NCBI RefSeq assembly: GCF_003953955.1
Contig: NZ_RXFM01000001.1
Span: forward strand, 1 to 35,498
DNA length: 35,498 nt
Direction of reading: 5' to 3'
Source of the DNA: Candidatus Aquarickettsia rohweri
Lineage (GTDB): Bacteria > Pseudomonadota > Alphaproteobacteria > Rickettsiales > Midichloriaceae
Both the position numbers and the translations under genes were made by a program. The notes below the pieces were generated by a model, which was given only the letters and a program-made list of their open reading frames with translations, was not told the DNA's origin and did no database searches. This document shows positions 1 to 7,698 of the stretch, piece after piece; position 1 is the first letter of the stretch; each line of letters begins with the position of its first letter.

Positions 1-233
1 CTACAAGAATTCTGTGCCATTTATAAAATGTACTTCTCGGCACATTCTTTTGCTTACAAAATTCATATTTACTTACATTACTTTTTTTATATTCTTCTAC
101 TAGCTCTTTCCATTTTTCATTACTTATTCTTTTTTTCTTTTTTTCTAATAGCATCATTAGCCTCTATTTTTTTAGGCTTTTGTTCTACCACTTATTTTTA
201 TTCTTGCCTAGATGCCCTTATTTTAGCTCTTAC
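1..233 (-). mobile_element. IS66-family element, left-end fragment with partial tnpA
   Basis: This stretch is the same sequence as 3822-4046 apart from an 8-base insertion in an A-rich part of tnpA. It is the 5' part of an IS66 tnpA gene read on the minus strand, encoding the segment around PRSTFYKWHRIL. The element continues off the left edge. Its outer end is at 233: read on the minus strand it starts GTAAGAGCTAAAATA, matching the GTAA-type ends of the IS66 family. The 8-base insertion keeps an open frame through the A-tract (MLLEKKKKRISNEKW), unlike the copy at 3.9 kb. The rest of the element lies outside the window, so intactness cannot be judged. Confidence 0.85.
211..233. repeat. IS66 terminal inverted repeat (left end)
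   Basis: Reads GTAAGAGCTAAAATA...GGGCATC on the minus strand. It differs by one base from the left end at 4024-4046. It also pairs imperfectly with the right-end type seen at 3504, 7451 and 34222 (GTAAACGCTAAAATA...CCCCATC). Confidence 0.8.
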
Positions 234-250
234 GATATAATACCTATCAA

Positions 251-305
251 ACGTTAAAATTAGGTTAAGGTTTTTAGAAAAAACGTTAAGATTACGTTAA
301 GGTTT
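251..305. promoter_or_regulatory. Two tandem CtrA-type boxes (TTAA-N7-TTAA)
   Basis: Two near-identical 23-bp direct repeats (251-273 and 283-305) differ at two positions and are 32 bp apart from start to start. Each contains TTAA, exactly seven bases, then TTAA (254-268 and 286-300), which is the full-site consensus of the alphaproteobacterial regulator CtrA. They lie about 90-145 bp upstream of the dCMP deaminase gene. TTAA pairs are common by chance in such AT-rich DNA. The duplicated context and exact spacing in both copies make this worth listing, but binding is inference. Confidence 0.4.
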
Positions 306-396
306 AATATTTTGGAAAATTTCTAAATTTAAAACTTAATTTATTAGATTGAAAAATCTTCTTTTTATTGATATTTATTAAACAAAAATTTCTTTT

Positions 397-915
397 ATGA
401 TAAAATCTTATTCATGGGATGAATACTTTATGACTCTGGCTTATTTAGTTTCAATGAAAAGTAAAGACCCTAGCACTAGGGTAGGGGCAGTGATAGTTGG
501 AAAAGATAATGAAATAATTTCCACTGGTTATAATGGATTGCCTAGAAATGTTGAAGATAAAATAGATAGATACGTAAATAAAGACTATAAATATCTTTCA
601 TCTAATCATGCTGAAGAAAACGCTATCTTGAATTGTGCAAGAAATGGTGTGTCATCTAAAAATTGTTCTATATATACACCTTGGATTCCCTGTTCAAGAT
701 GTGCAAAAAGTATCATACAAGCAGGAATTAGTGAGGTAATATACGATGAAAATTTTCCAGGAAATGATGTAAATAATCAAAATGAAGTTTGGAAACAGAG
801 TATTGAGGTATCTAATGAAATATTACTTGAAGCTAAAGTAAAAATAAGAAAATTTAATGGGAAGCTAATTAAAATCAAAGGTTTATATCAAGAAGAAGAG
901 TTTGATTTAATTTAA
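397..915 (+). CDS. dCMP deaminase family protein (deoxycytidylate deaminase)
   Basis: Zinc-dependent deaminase of the CDD/dCMP deaminase fold, 172 aa, close to the usual length. The zinc site is complete: H71-A-E73 (HAEEN), with E73 as the catalytic glutamate, and C99-x-x-C102 (PCSRC). The family converts dCMP to dUMP, which feeds dTMP synthesis in the cytosol; this would matter in an organism that takes up or salvages nucleotides. The N-terminal SxKSKDPSTRVGAVIV and TGYNGLPR motifs are typical of dCMP/ComEB deaminases rather than of tRNA adenosine deaminase. The start is ATG with no clear Shine-Dalgarno sequence. It is preceded by the paired TTAA-N7-TTAA motif and followed by an unrelated carboxylase gene on the same strand, 117 bp away. 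Confidence 0.85.
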   Translation: MIKSYSWDEYFMTLAYLVSMKSKDPSTRVGAVIVGKDNEIISTGYNGLPRNVEDKIDRYVNKDYKYLSSNHAEENAILNCARNGVSSKNCSIYTPWIPCSRCAKSIIQAGISEVIYDENFPGNDVNNQNEVWKQSIEVSNEILLEAKVKIRKFNGKLIKIKGLYQEEEFDLI

Positions 916-1032
916 TAAAAAATATCTTTAAAAGCTTTATGCTCCTATTTTTAGCATTATTGATATAGATTGATTTTGCATGTTGGTTGTGCTAAATTCC
1001 CTAATATTTCCATAATTTATATTATTTAATTT

Positions 1033-3042
1033 GTGAATAAAATAAAAAAAATACTTATTGCTAATCGTAATGAAATTGCTTGTAGAATAATAAAGACAGC
1101 AAGTAAACTAGGTATAAAAACAGTAGCTGTATATTCAGATGCTGATAATAATGCACTTCATCTAAAATATGCAGATGAAGCTATATATATTGGTAAGTCA
1201 CCAGCAACTCAAAGTTATTTAAATATAGATTCAATATTAAAAGCAATAAAAATTTCTGGAGCTGATGCTGTTCATCCTGGATATGGATTTTTATCTGAAA
1301 ACTACGAATTTGCAAAATTAATGGAAAAATCAGGTACTAATTTTATAGGCCCATCTGCAATTTCCATAAAAAAAATGGGAGATAAAATAGAAGCAAAAAA
1401 ATTAGCAAAGTCAGCAGGGGTTAATATTATACCAGGTTATATTGGGGCAATAAAATCTGAAAAACATGCTGTTAAAATTGCTAAGAGTATTGGTTATCCT
1501 ATTATGTTAAAAGCTGCCGCAGGTGGTGGAGGTAAGGGTATGAGAGTTGTTAATAGTGACGATGAAATGCAACAGGCTTATCGCTCAACTAAAAATGAAG
1601 CTAAAAATAACTTTTCAGACTCAAGGACTTTTATTGAAAAGTTAATTATAAAACCAAGGCATATAGAAATACAAGTTTTAGCAGATAAACATGGTAATTA
1701 TGTATGTTTAGGAGAGAGGGAATGCTCAATACAAAGACATAATCAAAAAGTAATTGAAGAAGCACCTAGTTCTTTTGTCACCCCTAAAATTCGAAAAAAA
1801 ATGTATGCCCAGTCAGTTGCATTGGCTAAAAAAGTTAAATATTTTTCAGCTGGTACAATTGAGTATATTGTAGATCAGATGGGAAATTTTTATTTTCTTG
1901 AAATGAATACTAGATTACAAGTTGAGCATGGAGTAACAGAATTAATTACAGGCATAGATATTGTTGAGCAAATGATCAGAATTGCTGAAGGAAACAAGCT
2001 TCCATTTAAGCAAAAAGATATAAAATTAAATGGATGGGCAATGGAATCAAGAATTTATGCTGAAGATGCAACTTGTGGATTTTTACCATCAACAGGTAGA
2101 ATTATTGGTTACAAAGAACCAAAACTAAGTGAGAATGTTAGGTTGGATACTGGAGTATATGAGGGTGGTGAAGTAAGTATGTTCTATGATGCAATGATTG
2201 CAAAATTATGTACGTATTCAGAAAATAGGGTAAAAGCAATTGATTTAATGAAAAATTCTCTTGGAGAATTTATAATAAGGGGGGTTTCGCATAATATTAA
2301 TTTTTTACAAGCTATATTAAATAATGAGAAGTTTATTGCTGGTAATATTTCTACAAATTTTATCCAGGAAGAATATAGTGAAGGTTTTTCTGGAGCTGAG
2401 TTAAATAGCGAATTAAGTTCAGTTATATTATGTGCTTCAGTATTTATTTTTATTCAGAATATAAAAAGAATGTCGCATGTAAGCGGCCAGCAAAGGGGTA
2501 TGTTTAGGGCAATAGGCACAAGGTGGGTAGCTAAATTAGATGATATGAGTTATCCTGTTACAGTAAGAAATCATAATAATGGATTAAAAATTACTTTTGA
2601 AAATAGAAAGTTTTTTATTACAAGCAATTGGGAAGTGGGAAGAAGGCTATTTCAATGTAAAATAAATGATAAGGATTACAGTTTGCAATTGGAAAAAATT
2701 AGAGATTTTTATGATATAGTATTTATGGGTTCTAAAGTTAGAACTAGATTGCTATCTCCTAGAACAGCTGAATTATATAAATTTATGAAGCCTATTTCTA
2801 GGGATTCAAAAGAAAATAATTTGATAGCAACTATTACTGGTTTAATCAAAGAAATAAAAGTAAAATCGGGAGATAGTATAAATAAAGGTCAATCATTAGT
2901 AATACTAGAAGCCATGAAAATGGAAAATACTCTAATTAGCCCTATAGATGGCATTGTTAAAAAGATTTGTTGCAAGGCTGAAGAAACAGTGTTAAGCGGA
3001 GATATTTTAATAGAAATTGAAGAAGATAAGGATGCTAAATAA
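1033..3042 (+). CDS. pccA: Propionyl-/acetyl-CoA carboxylase biotin-containing alpha subunit
   Basis: 669-aa biotin carboxylase fused to a biotin carboxyl carrier domain, as in PccA-type alpha subunits. Residues 1-450 are biotin carboxylase: KILIANRNEIACRI at the N-terminus, the ATP-grasp glycine loop AAAGGGGKGM (161-170), EMNTRLQVEH (290-299). The C-terminus is a biotinyl domain with EAMKMEN and biotinylated K629. Propionyl-CoA carboxylase makes methylmalonyl-CoA from odd-chain fatty acid and branched amino-acid breakdown; the beta subunit gene is not in this window. The proposed start is GTG at 1033, because the protein begins at the conserved N-terminus. One oddity is G300 in the motif usually written EHPVTE. 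PccA is the best reading on length and on its retention in Rickettsiales; a methylcrotonyl-CoA carboxylase subunit is less likely. Confidence 0.85.
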   Translation: MNKIKKILIANRNEIACRIIKTASKLGIKTVAVYSDADNNALHLKYADEAIYIGKSPATQSYLNIDSILKAIKISGADAVHPGYGFLSENYEFAKLMEKSGTNFIGPSAISIKKMGDKIEAKKLAKSAGVNIIPGYIGAIKSEKHAVKIAKSIGYPIMLKAAAGGGGKGMRVVNSDDEMQQAYRSTKNEAKNNFSDSRTFIEKLIIKPRHIEIQVLADKHGNYVCLGERECSIQRHNQKVIEEAPSSFVTPKIRKKMYAQSVALAKKVKYFSAGTIEYIVDQMGNFYFLEMNTRLQVEHGVTELITGIDIVEQMIRIAEGNKLPFKQKDIKLNGWAMESRIYAEDATCGFLPSTGRIIGYKEPKLSENVRLDTGVYEGGEVSMFYDAMIAKLCTYSENRVKAIDLMKNSLGEFIIRGVSHNINFLQAILNNEKFIAGNISTNFIQEEYSEGFSGAELNSELSSVILCASVFIFIQNIKRMSHVSGQQRGMFRAIGTRWVAKLDDMSYPVTVRNHNNGLKITFENRKFFITSNWEVGRRLFQCKINDKDYSLQLEKIRDFYDIVFMGSKVRTRLLSPRTAELYKFMKPISRDSKENNLIATITGLIKEIKVKSGDSINKGQSLVILEAMKMENTLISPIDGIVKKICCKAEETVLSGDILIEIEEDKDAK

Positions 3043-3135
3043 ATTTGATTTTTAGTTAAAAAGTATATGCTATAATTACTATAATTTTTAGTACAGCTAA
3101 ATTGATATAGTATATTTATAAGGATAGGGTATTAA

Positions 3136-3503
3136 ATGGTGATTAAAGTAGTTCCATATAGTTCACTCTGGGTTAAGGTATTTCAGGAAGAAGCAAATAT
3201 AATAAAAGACAGATTAAAAGAAAAGTGTTTAGATATCTACCATATAGGTTCTACATCTGTTTATGGTCTAATTGCTAAGCCAAGCGTTGATATATTATGT
3301 ATTGTTGATAAATTAAACGATAGTTTAATTTTAGAATAAGTAGGATTTGAGTTCAGGGGGGAGATTAATGTTCCTCTCCATTATTATTTCCGTAAAAATA
3401 AAAAAATTAATCTACATGTTACTGAATTAGATCATGGTTTTATCAAGTTAAATTTATGGTTTCCGTAATTACTTAATGGTTCACCAAGATATAGCTTTAC
3501 AAT
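3136..3503 (+). pseudogene. GrpB/UPF0157 family gene, inactivated
   Basis: The first 67 codons encode a GrpB (UPF0157, nucleotidyltransferase-like) N-terminus, with YHIGSTSVYGLIAKPSVDILC matching the family IGSTSVPGLxAKPxIDI motif. A TAA at 3337-3339 then interrupts the gene, but the same frame continues with family-like sequence (VGFEFRGEINVPLHYYFRKN, HVTELDH). Near 3465 the frame shifts by one base and recovers RNYLMVHQDIAL. At 3503 the gene is cut by the GTAA end of an IS66 derivative. A short frame just past the other IS end (about 4048-4080, QDDIFQEII) might be its C-terminus. Nonsense, frameshift and insertion together mean it is dead. AAGGAT-type ribosome binding sequence precedes the ATG. 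Confidence 0.75.
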
Positions 3504-3643
3504 GTAAACGCTAAAATATCCCCATCCATTATATTATTTTCAAACTCCTCTCCTACTACCTGACTAAGCTTATCTATTGATTTGCGCATATCACATGCTT
3601 GATTATATATAAATATTTTGGTTCTTATACTTCCTATTAACAT
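3497..3643 (-). pseudogene. tnpB: IS66 TnpB N-terminal fragment
   Basis: Starts at ATG 3643, overlapping the end of tnpA as is usual for translationally coupled IS66 genes. It encodes 48 residues beginning MLIGSIRTKIFIYNQACDM, followed by RKSIDKLSQVV, the typical TnpB start where a tDMRKSIDGL-like motif is conserved. The frame runs through the terminal repeat and stops just outside the element at 3497. A normal TnpB is about 110-120 aa, so more than half is missing. Confidence 0.8.
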
Positions 3644-4046
3644 TCTAAAATTCCTACTATCGCTTTAATCTCTTCTATTTTGCATCCTTTATTAAACCCT
3701 ATTCTTATCCCCTTTTTACTTTCTATTATCATCTCTGATTTTATTTCTTCACTTCTTTCTTCTTCGCATTCTTTCACTCTTATTGGTATAAATTTATTTT
3801 TTACTGTATTTCTTTTATTTCCTACAAGAATTCTGTGCCATTTATAAAATGTACTTCTCGGCACATTCTTTTGCTTACAAAATTCATATTTACTTACATT
3901 ACTTTTTTTATATTCTTCTACTAGCTCTTTCCATTTTTCATTACTTATTCTTTTTTTCTAATAGCATCATTAGCCTCTATTTTTTTAGGCTTTTGTTCTA
4001 CCACTTATTTTTATTCTTGCCTAGATGCCCTTATTTTAGCGCTTAC
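3504..4046 (-). mobile_element. Internally deleted IS66 derivative (543 bp, lacks tnpC)
   Basis: Bounded by imperfect inverted repeats at 3504-3526 (GTAAACGCTAAAATA...) and 4024-4046 (read inward GTAAGCGCTAAAATA...). Inside, on the minus strand, are tnpA and only the first ~47 codons of tnpB; the rest of tnpB and the whole transposase gene tnpC are missing. The right terminal repeat is fused directly to tnpB coding sequence, because GATGGGGATATTTTAGCG reads as both the terminal repeat and tnpB codons DGDILA. It inserted in a grpB-like gene. The 8-bp flanks (TTTACAAT and AATACAAG) are not a target duplication, so the locus was rearranged or the flank deleted. It would need a transposase from a full copy in trans. 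Confidence 0.8.
3637..4004 (-). pseudogene. tnpA: IS66 TnpA (accessory protein), frameshifted at an A-tract
   Basis: Encodes an IS66 orfA-type helix-turn-helix protein. The main frame covers SNEKWKELVEEYKKSNVSKY, then FCKQKNVPRSTFYKWHRIL, and ends ...GILEC at 3637. Upstream, a second frame starts at GTG 4004 (VVEQKPKKIEANDAIRKK). It would join the main frame if the seven-A run at 3951-3957 had eight A's, giving about 122 aa, a normal TnpA size. As written, the upstream frame ends at TAA straight after the run. The copy at 1-233 has an 8-base insertion at the same site that opens the frame differently. Slippage at the homopolymer could restore the product, but this is inference. Confidence 0.7.
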
Positions 4047-4248
4047 AATACAAGATGATATTTTTCAGGAAATTATTTAGGTAAATTTCATTTTTATACA
4101 ATAAAATACATTTTAATTATTATATATGATTTATTTTATAATTTTAAAATGATATACTTTAAAGTGTCCAGTTTATATAAGTTTAATTTTATTTTTGTGA
4201 ATTAGACTTTTTGTTGAATTATAAATACTATATTATAGTGGGGTTATT

Positions 4249-6807
4249 ATGGGGAAATCAGAAAAACAAGAAGCTATAAGTGAATTGCACGGTCTATTTC
4301 CTGAACTTATGAGAGAATATGATCAAATGCAAGTTTCAATTGATCAAAGAATAGAGTCAGCTCTTATTCCAAACAATTTAAAGCTTCAAGAAGTTAAAAG
4401 AAACGTTCTTGATGATAGGGAAAGTGATTTCCCAGGTTTTATGCAGATTCAAGCATATGAAAGTCTTGAGAGTGCTGAACAAAAAATACGTGATGATGTT
4501 GATAAAGCAGTAGGAAAAGTTAGGGGAATTGGAAGAATTATTGAAAGAGATTGTGAAAGAAATCTAAATAAGGGGTTGAGAGAAATTGAAAATTCCCCAC
4601 AAACATCAAATTTTAATAAAAGCCTTAGAGAAGCTATAGAAAAGACACAATCTAAAATTGATGAATTAGAAAAAGCCTACAGCCATAGAGGAGGAGAAAA
4701 TGGAACAATGCAAGAAGTCAAAGCTGAGCTCAGAAAACAAGAAATAATTCTTCAAAAATTAATGTCCATATCACCAGAGAAGCAGTTTGATAAATCAGTA
4801 GAAAAACTTTATTTAAAGATGGATAAAAATTGGGAGAAAATGAGAGCTGATGTTCGGTCATCCAAAGCAAAGTATTTCTTAGATATTGAGAATGCTCGTG
4901 AAGAAGAGAAAAAAAGAGAAAAAGCCTCAATTAGAAGGGAAATATATAGCTCATTTCCAGATGTAAAAAAATTAAATAATGGTATGGAGGGTTTTTTTAA
5001 AAAATCTAGAAGTGCAGTCCGCAGTGAAAATCAATCAAGAGTTGAGAGTTTTGATATTAGTAAAATTCAATTTCCAGAGATTGGATATGATGATACTCCA
5101 AGAACTGTAAGAGACAAAATAGACGGATATATCAATGGAGCAGAAGAAATACTAGAACGGAGTAGAAGAATTGCTGAAAGAGATTGTGAAAAAATCTGGA
5201 GAAAAGATGCTTTAAATGCAGCAGATAAGTTATGGAATAAAATGAATGGAGATGAGCGTATTCAAACAGCAATAGATAGTACTAGAGAAAAAATAAGTGA
5301 ATTAGAGAAAGATAAAGTTAGTAATAAAGCTGCTTTAAGAAGGCAATATAATATCCTAGAAGAATTACAAGAAATGAGTAAAGAACAACAATTTGATAGA
5401 GCTTCTAGCAAACTTTATAATGAAATGTCAGAAAATTGGGAAGAATTGAGAAGTGGTGTTAGATCGTCAGTAGCAGCAGTAGTTTCAGAAAAAGCTAAAC
5501 TACGTCAAGAAGAGGTAAGCAAAGTAACTGGCAACCCTTTTATGGTTGCTATATATGGATTTGGAACAGCAGCATCAATCGCTTCTTTTAATCCTGTCTT
5601 AACACCTTTTGCAGGTCCAGCTGCAAAAGCAGCTTTTATTACACATACAGCAGTATCCTTTGGAACTGATCTTCAAGCTAGAGCCGGGCTCAACCATAAG
5701 CTAAATACAGAATTAGCTAAAAGAGCAAAAGAACTTGACAGCTTTAAAGATCATGCGCCAAACAGAGGAGATCAACAAAATACAGAACAAGAAATTATGG
5801 AAATAGCATCAGTACGTACTTTATTTCCTGATTTAGCAGATACATATGATGCAATGCAGCAAAATTTAGAGAATGCTGTAGAGTTAGGCATCGAAAAAAA
5901 TAGGGAAAAATTTGAAGATATTGATGAAATAATTAAATTTCCTGAGATATGGCATAACGCAACTTCAAAAGATATAGAAAACAAATTAAGAGATTATCTT
6001 AACGCTGTGGAGAATCAATTGAATAATAAAACAAGTGAAGCACTTGAAACCTGTAAAAATGAGTGGGATAAAGAATTAGTAAAATTTAATCATTCTGCAC
6101 AAAAGTCAGAATTTGATAATCAGTTAAAGGCAGCAATAAAAACCACTCAGGAAAGAATAGAAGCTTTAGAAGAAGCATATAACAACGGAAACAAAGATAT
6201 GGAGGCTGCACTTAAAGAACAACAAAATGTCCTTAAAGGTCTGGAATCAATGGAGGTACAGAAACAGATTGATGATATCTCCAAAGATTATTACCAAAAA
6301 GTATTGAGGGATTGGGATCTATTACAATCAAGTATTAGATCATCTGTAATGGGAGTGATTACAGAAAAAGCAAGATTATATGAAGCAAAAGCAGCAAATA
6401 GGCAAGATGATCCTTATATGGTTGCTCTAGGCTATGCTTCCATGGTAGCAACCGGAGCTGGATTTGCTTTAGGATATTCTGATCTAGATCTTGGAACTAA
6501 AATTTATGAGGCAGGTTCAGTAGTTGATACCATTTATACTGGTGGATCCATAACACCTCTGATATCCTCTGATGAGGTAGACAGATCTATTGCGGAAAAA
6601 ACACGTGTTGCAGGCCAAGAAGTAGAATCTCTAGGAAATTCACTAAAAAAGCAAGATAATAATCAATCAAAAGAAACAACTTTTGTAGAAAGGGTTAAGG
6701 GACCATTAACTGACAAACCAGGACAAGTAACGAATTTAGTAAATAAAGTCACGCCTAGAGAAAATTTTCATGTACCAACAGGCAAGACCAATGCTGCAGA
6801 ACGGTAA
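4249..6807 (+). CDS. Large protein of three diverged alpha-helical repeats, unknown function
   Basis: An 852-aa, highly charged, mostly helical protein with no family I recognise. It contains three homologous units at about residues 15-222, 234-445 and 524-735. Shared landmarks, in order, are: [LS]FP[ED][LV] (16, 235, 525); a second FPxx motif (61, 275, 564); FxxxLxxAI..T..KI.ELE.AY (best in units 1 and 3); QFD..S.KLY..M..NWE.LR; and [VI]RSS (202-205, 404-407, 696-699). Units 2 and 3 continue into EKA.L and a small-residue-rich hydrophobic stretch (NPFMVAIYGFGTAAS 429-443; DPYMVALGYASMVATG 721-736). No signal peptide is visible. The tail is polar. The gene stands alone between an IS66 derivative and a truncated gene, which fits an accessory host-interaction (effector-like) role, but that is inference. 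AGTGGGG lies upstream of the ATG. Confidence 0.85.
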   Translation: MGKSEKQEAISELHGLFPELMREYDQMQVSIDQRIESALIPNNLKLQEVKRNVLDDRESDFPGFMQIQAYESLESAEQKIRDDVDKAVGKVRGIGRIIERDCERNLNKGLREIENSPQTSNFNKSLREAIEKTQSKIDELEKAYSHRGGENGTMQEVKAELRKQEIILQKLMSISPEKQFDKSVEKLYLKMDKNWEKMRADVRSSKAKYFLDIENAREEEKKREKASIRREIYSSFPDVKKLNNGMEGFFKKSRSAVRSENQSRVESFDISKIQFPEIGYDDTPRTVRDKIDGYINGAEEILERSRRIAERDCEKIWRKDALNAADKLWNKMNGDERIQTAIDSTREKISELEKDKVSNKAALRRQYNILEELQEMSKEQQFDRASSKLYNEMSENWEELRSGVRSSVAAVVSEKAKLRQEEVSKVTGNPFMVAIYGFGTAASIASFNPVLTPFAGPAAKAAFITHTAVSFGTDLQARAGLNHKLNTELAKRAKELDSFKDHAPNRGDQQNTEQEIMEIASVRTLFPDLADTYDAMQQNLENAVELGIEKNREKFEDIDEIIKFPEIWHNATSKDIENKLRDYLNAVENQLNNKTSEALETCKNEWDKELVKFNHSAQKSEFDNQLKAAIKTTQERIEALEEAYNNGNKDMEAALKEQQNVLKGLESMEVQKQIDDISKDYYQKVLRDWDLLQSSIRSSVMGVITEKARLYEAKAANRQDDPYMVALGYASMVATGAGFALGYSDLDLGTKIYEAGSVVDTIYTGGSITPLISSDEVDRSIAEKTRVAGQEVESLGNSLKKQDNNQSKETTFVERVKGPLTDKPGQVTNLVNKVTPRENFHVPTGKTNAAER

Positions 6808-7049
6808 GAAGATAAACAAGAAAGAACTGTAAAATTATGCTATAATCAAATGCATAAAATTGACTCGTACATAAATTTTAGGTAAAAACATAACTTATGT
6901 ATTATATTTATTAGGTGACGGGCTTGAGATACAACTAATATCATAAACGCTAGATATATTTATTTTAACCTATTTTTCCTTTTCAGCCTTCTATATTTTT
7001 TAATTATTACAAATATTATTTTGTGCAAAATTAACGTAGTTTGTTACTA

Positions 7050-7450
7050 CTATACTGTAGCATCAACCAAATCATTATAATACATACAATCTTGATATTG
7101 CTTACTATAGCTTTCATAACATTGACAAGTATAACTTAATTTAGTACCTGAATTTTGAATTTCATCAATTTGAGTATACATAGGATTTTTGTCAATATTT
7201 TTTTGATTATAAGCTATTATAAAAGGCTCTATGTAACTACTATAAACTTCTACATCAAAAGAATCATAATACCACTTTTCCTCTTGTTTTGTAGCCTTAT
7301 TTATTTCTTTATCTAATAACAATATGTTTCCAGTACGTGAATCTATACCTACTACAGAAAATACATTAGTTTCTGAAAGCAAATTATCTGTATTTGGTTT
7401 TATGTTAATGTTAGTAAAAAAATTTTCAATAAAATCAACTAATTTTTTTG
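7050..7450 (-). pseudogene. 3' remnant of an unknown gene, cut by an IS66 end
   Basis: The open frame runs from the IS66 boundary at 7450 to a stop at 7050 (LPKKLVDFIENFF ... LVDATV). There is no start codon near the boundary, and the only in-frame start is an internal TTG at 7382. It is therefore the 3' part of a longer gene whose 5' portion was removed or displaced by the IS66 right end at 7451. The 130 or so residues left include VVGIDSRTGNILLLDKE, YYDSFDVEVYSSYIEPF and a cysteine cluster CQCYESYSKQYQDC. I recognise no family. It may be a decaying accessory gene. Confidence 0.6.
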
Positions 7451-7675
7451 GTAAACGCTAAAATATCCCCATCTTGACAAGTATTATCCGCCTTTCTTTG
7501 GGTTTCTTAAGTTTTTTGATAATTCTAAAAAAAATTTAATTTGATGATATTTTTTTATCAATATTATATGGAAGTAAATTTACTAACTCTTTTGGATCAG
7601 AATAATCATGAATATGATTCAGCAAATATTTTAAATAATCATAAGGATTAATCTTATTTACTTTGCAAGTTTCAA
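7451..7675 (-). mobile_element. IS66 right-end relic with the tnpC 3' end
   Basis: Begins with the terminal repeat GTAAACGCTAAAATATCCCC. By eye it is identical over 225 bp to 34222-34446, then diverges abruptly after GCAAGTTTCAAT. It carries the last ~45 codons of tnpC on the minus strand (stop at 7536-7538; ends ...NLLPYNIDKKISSN). The remainder of the element is missing, and the break lies only 24 bp past the 3' end of ftsY. Identity with the intact-looking copy suggests a recent event. Confidence 0.85.
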
Positions 7676-7698
7676 TGTATTCGTAGCAATCTAGTTAT

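Noticed and set aside
1-240. Plus-strand reading frames over the IS66 ends (1-240 and 3849-4058).
   Set aside because: They are the antisense of tnpA, with phenylalanine/leucine-rich composition produced by the poly-T tracts.
3496-4054. An 8-bp target duplication around the deleted IS66 derivative.
   Set aside because: The flanks TTTACAAT and AATACAAG do not match.
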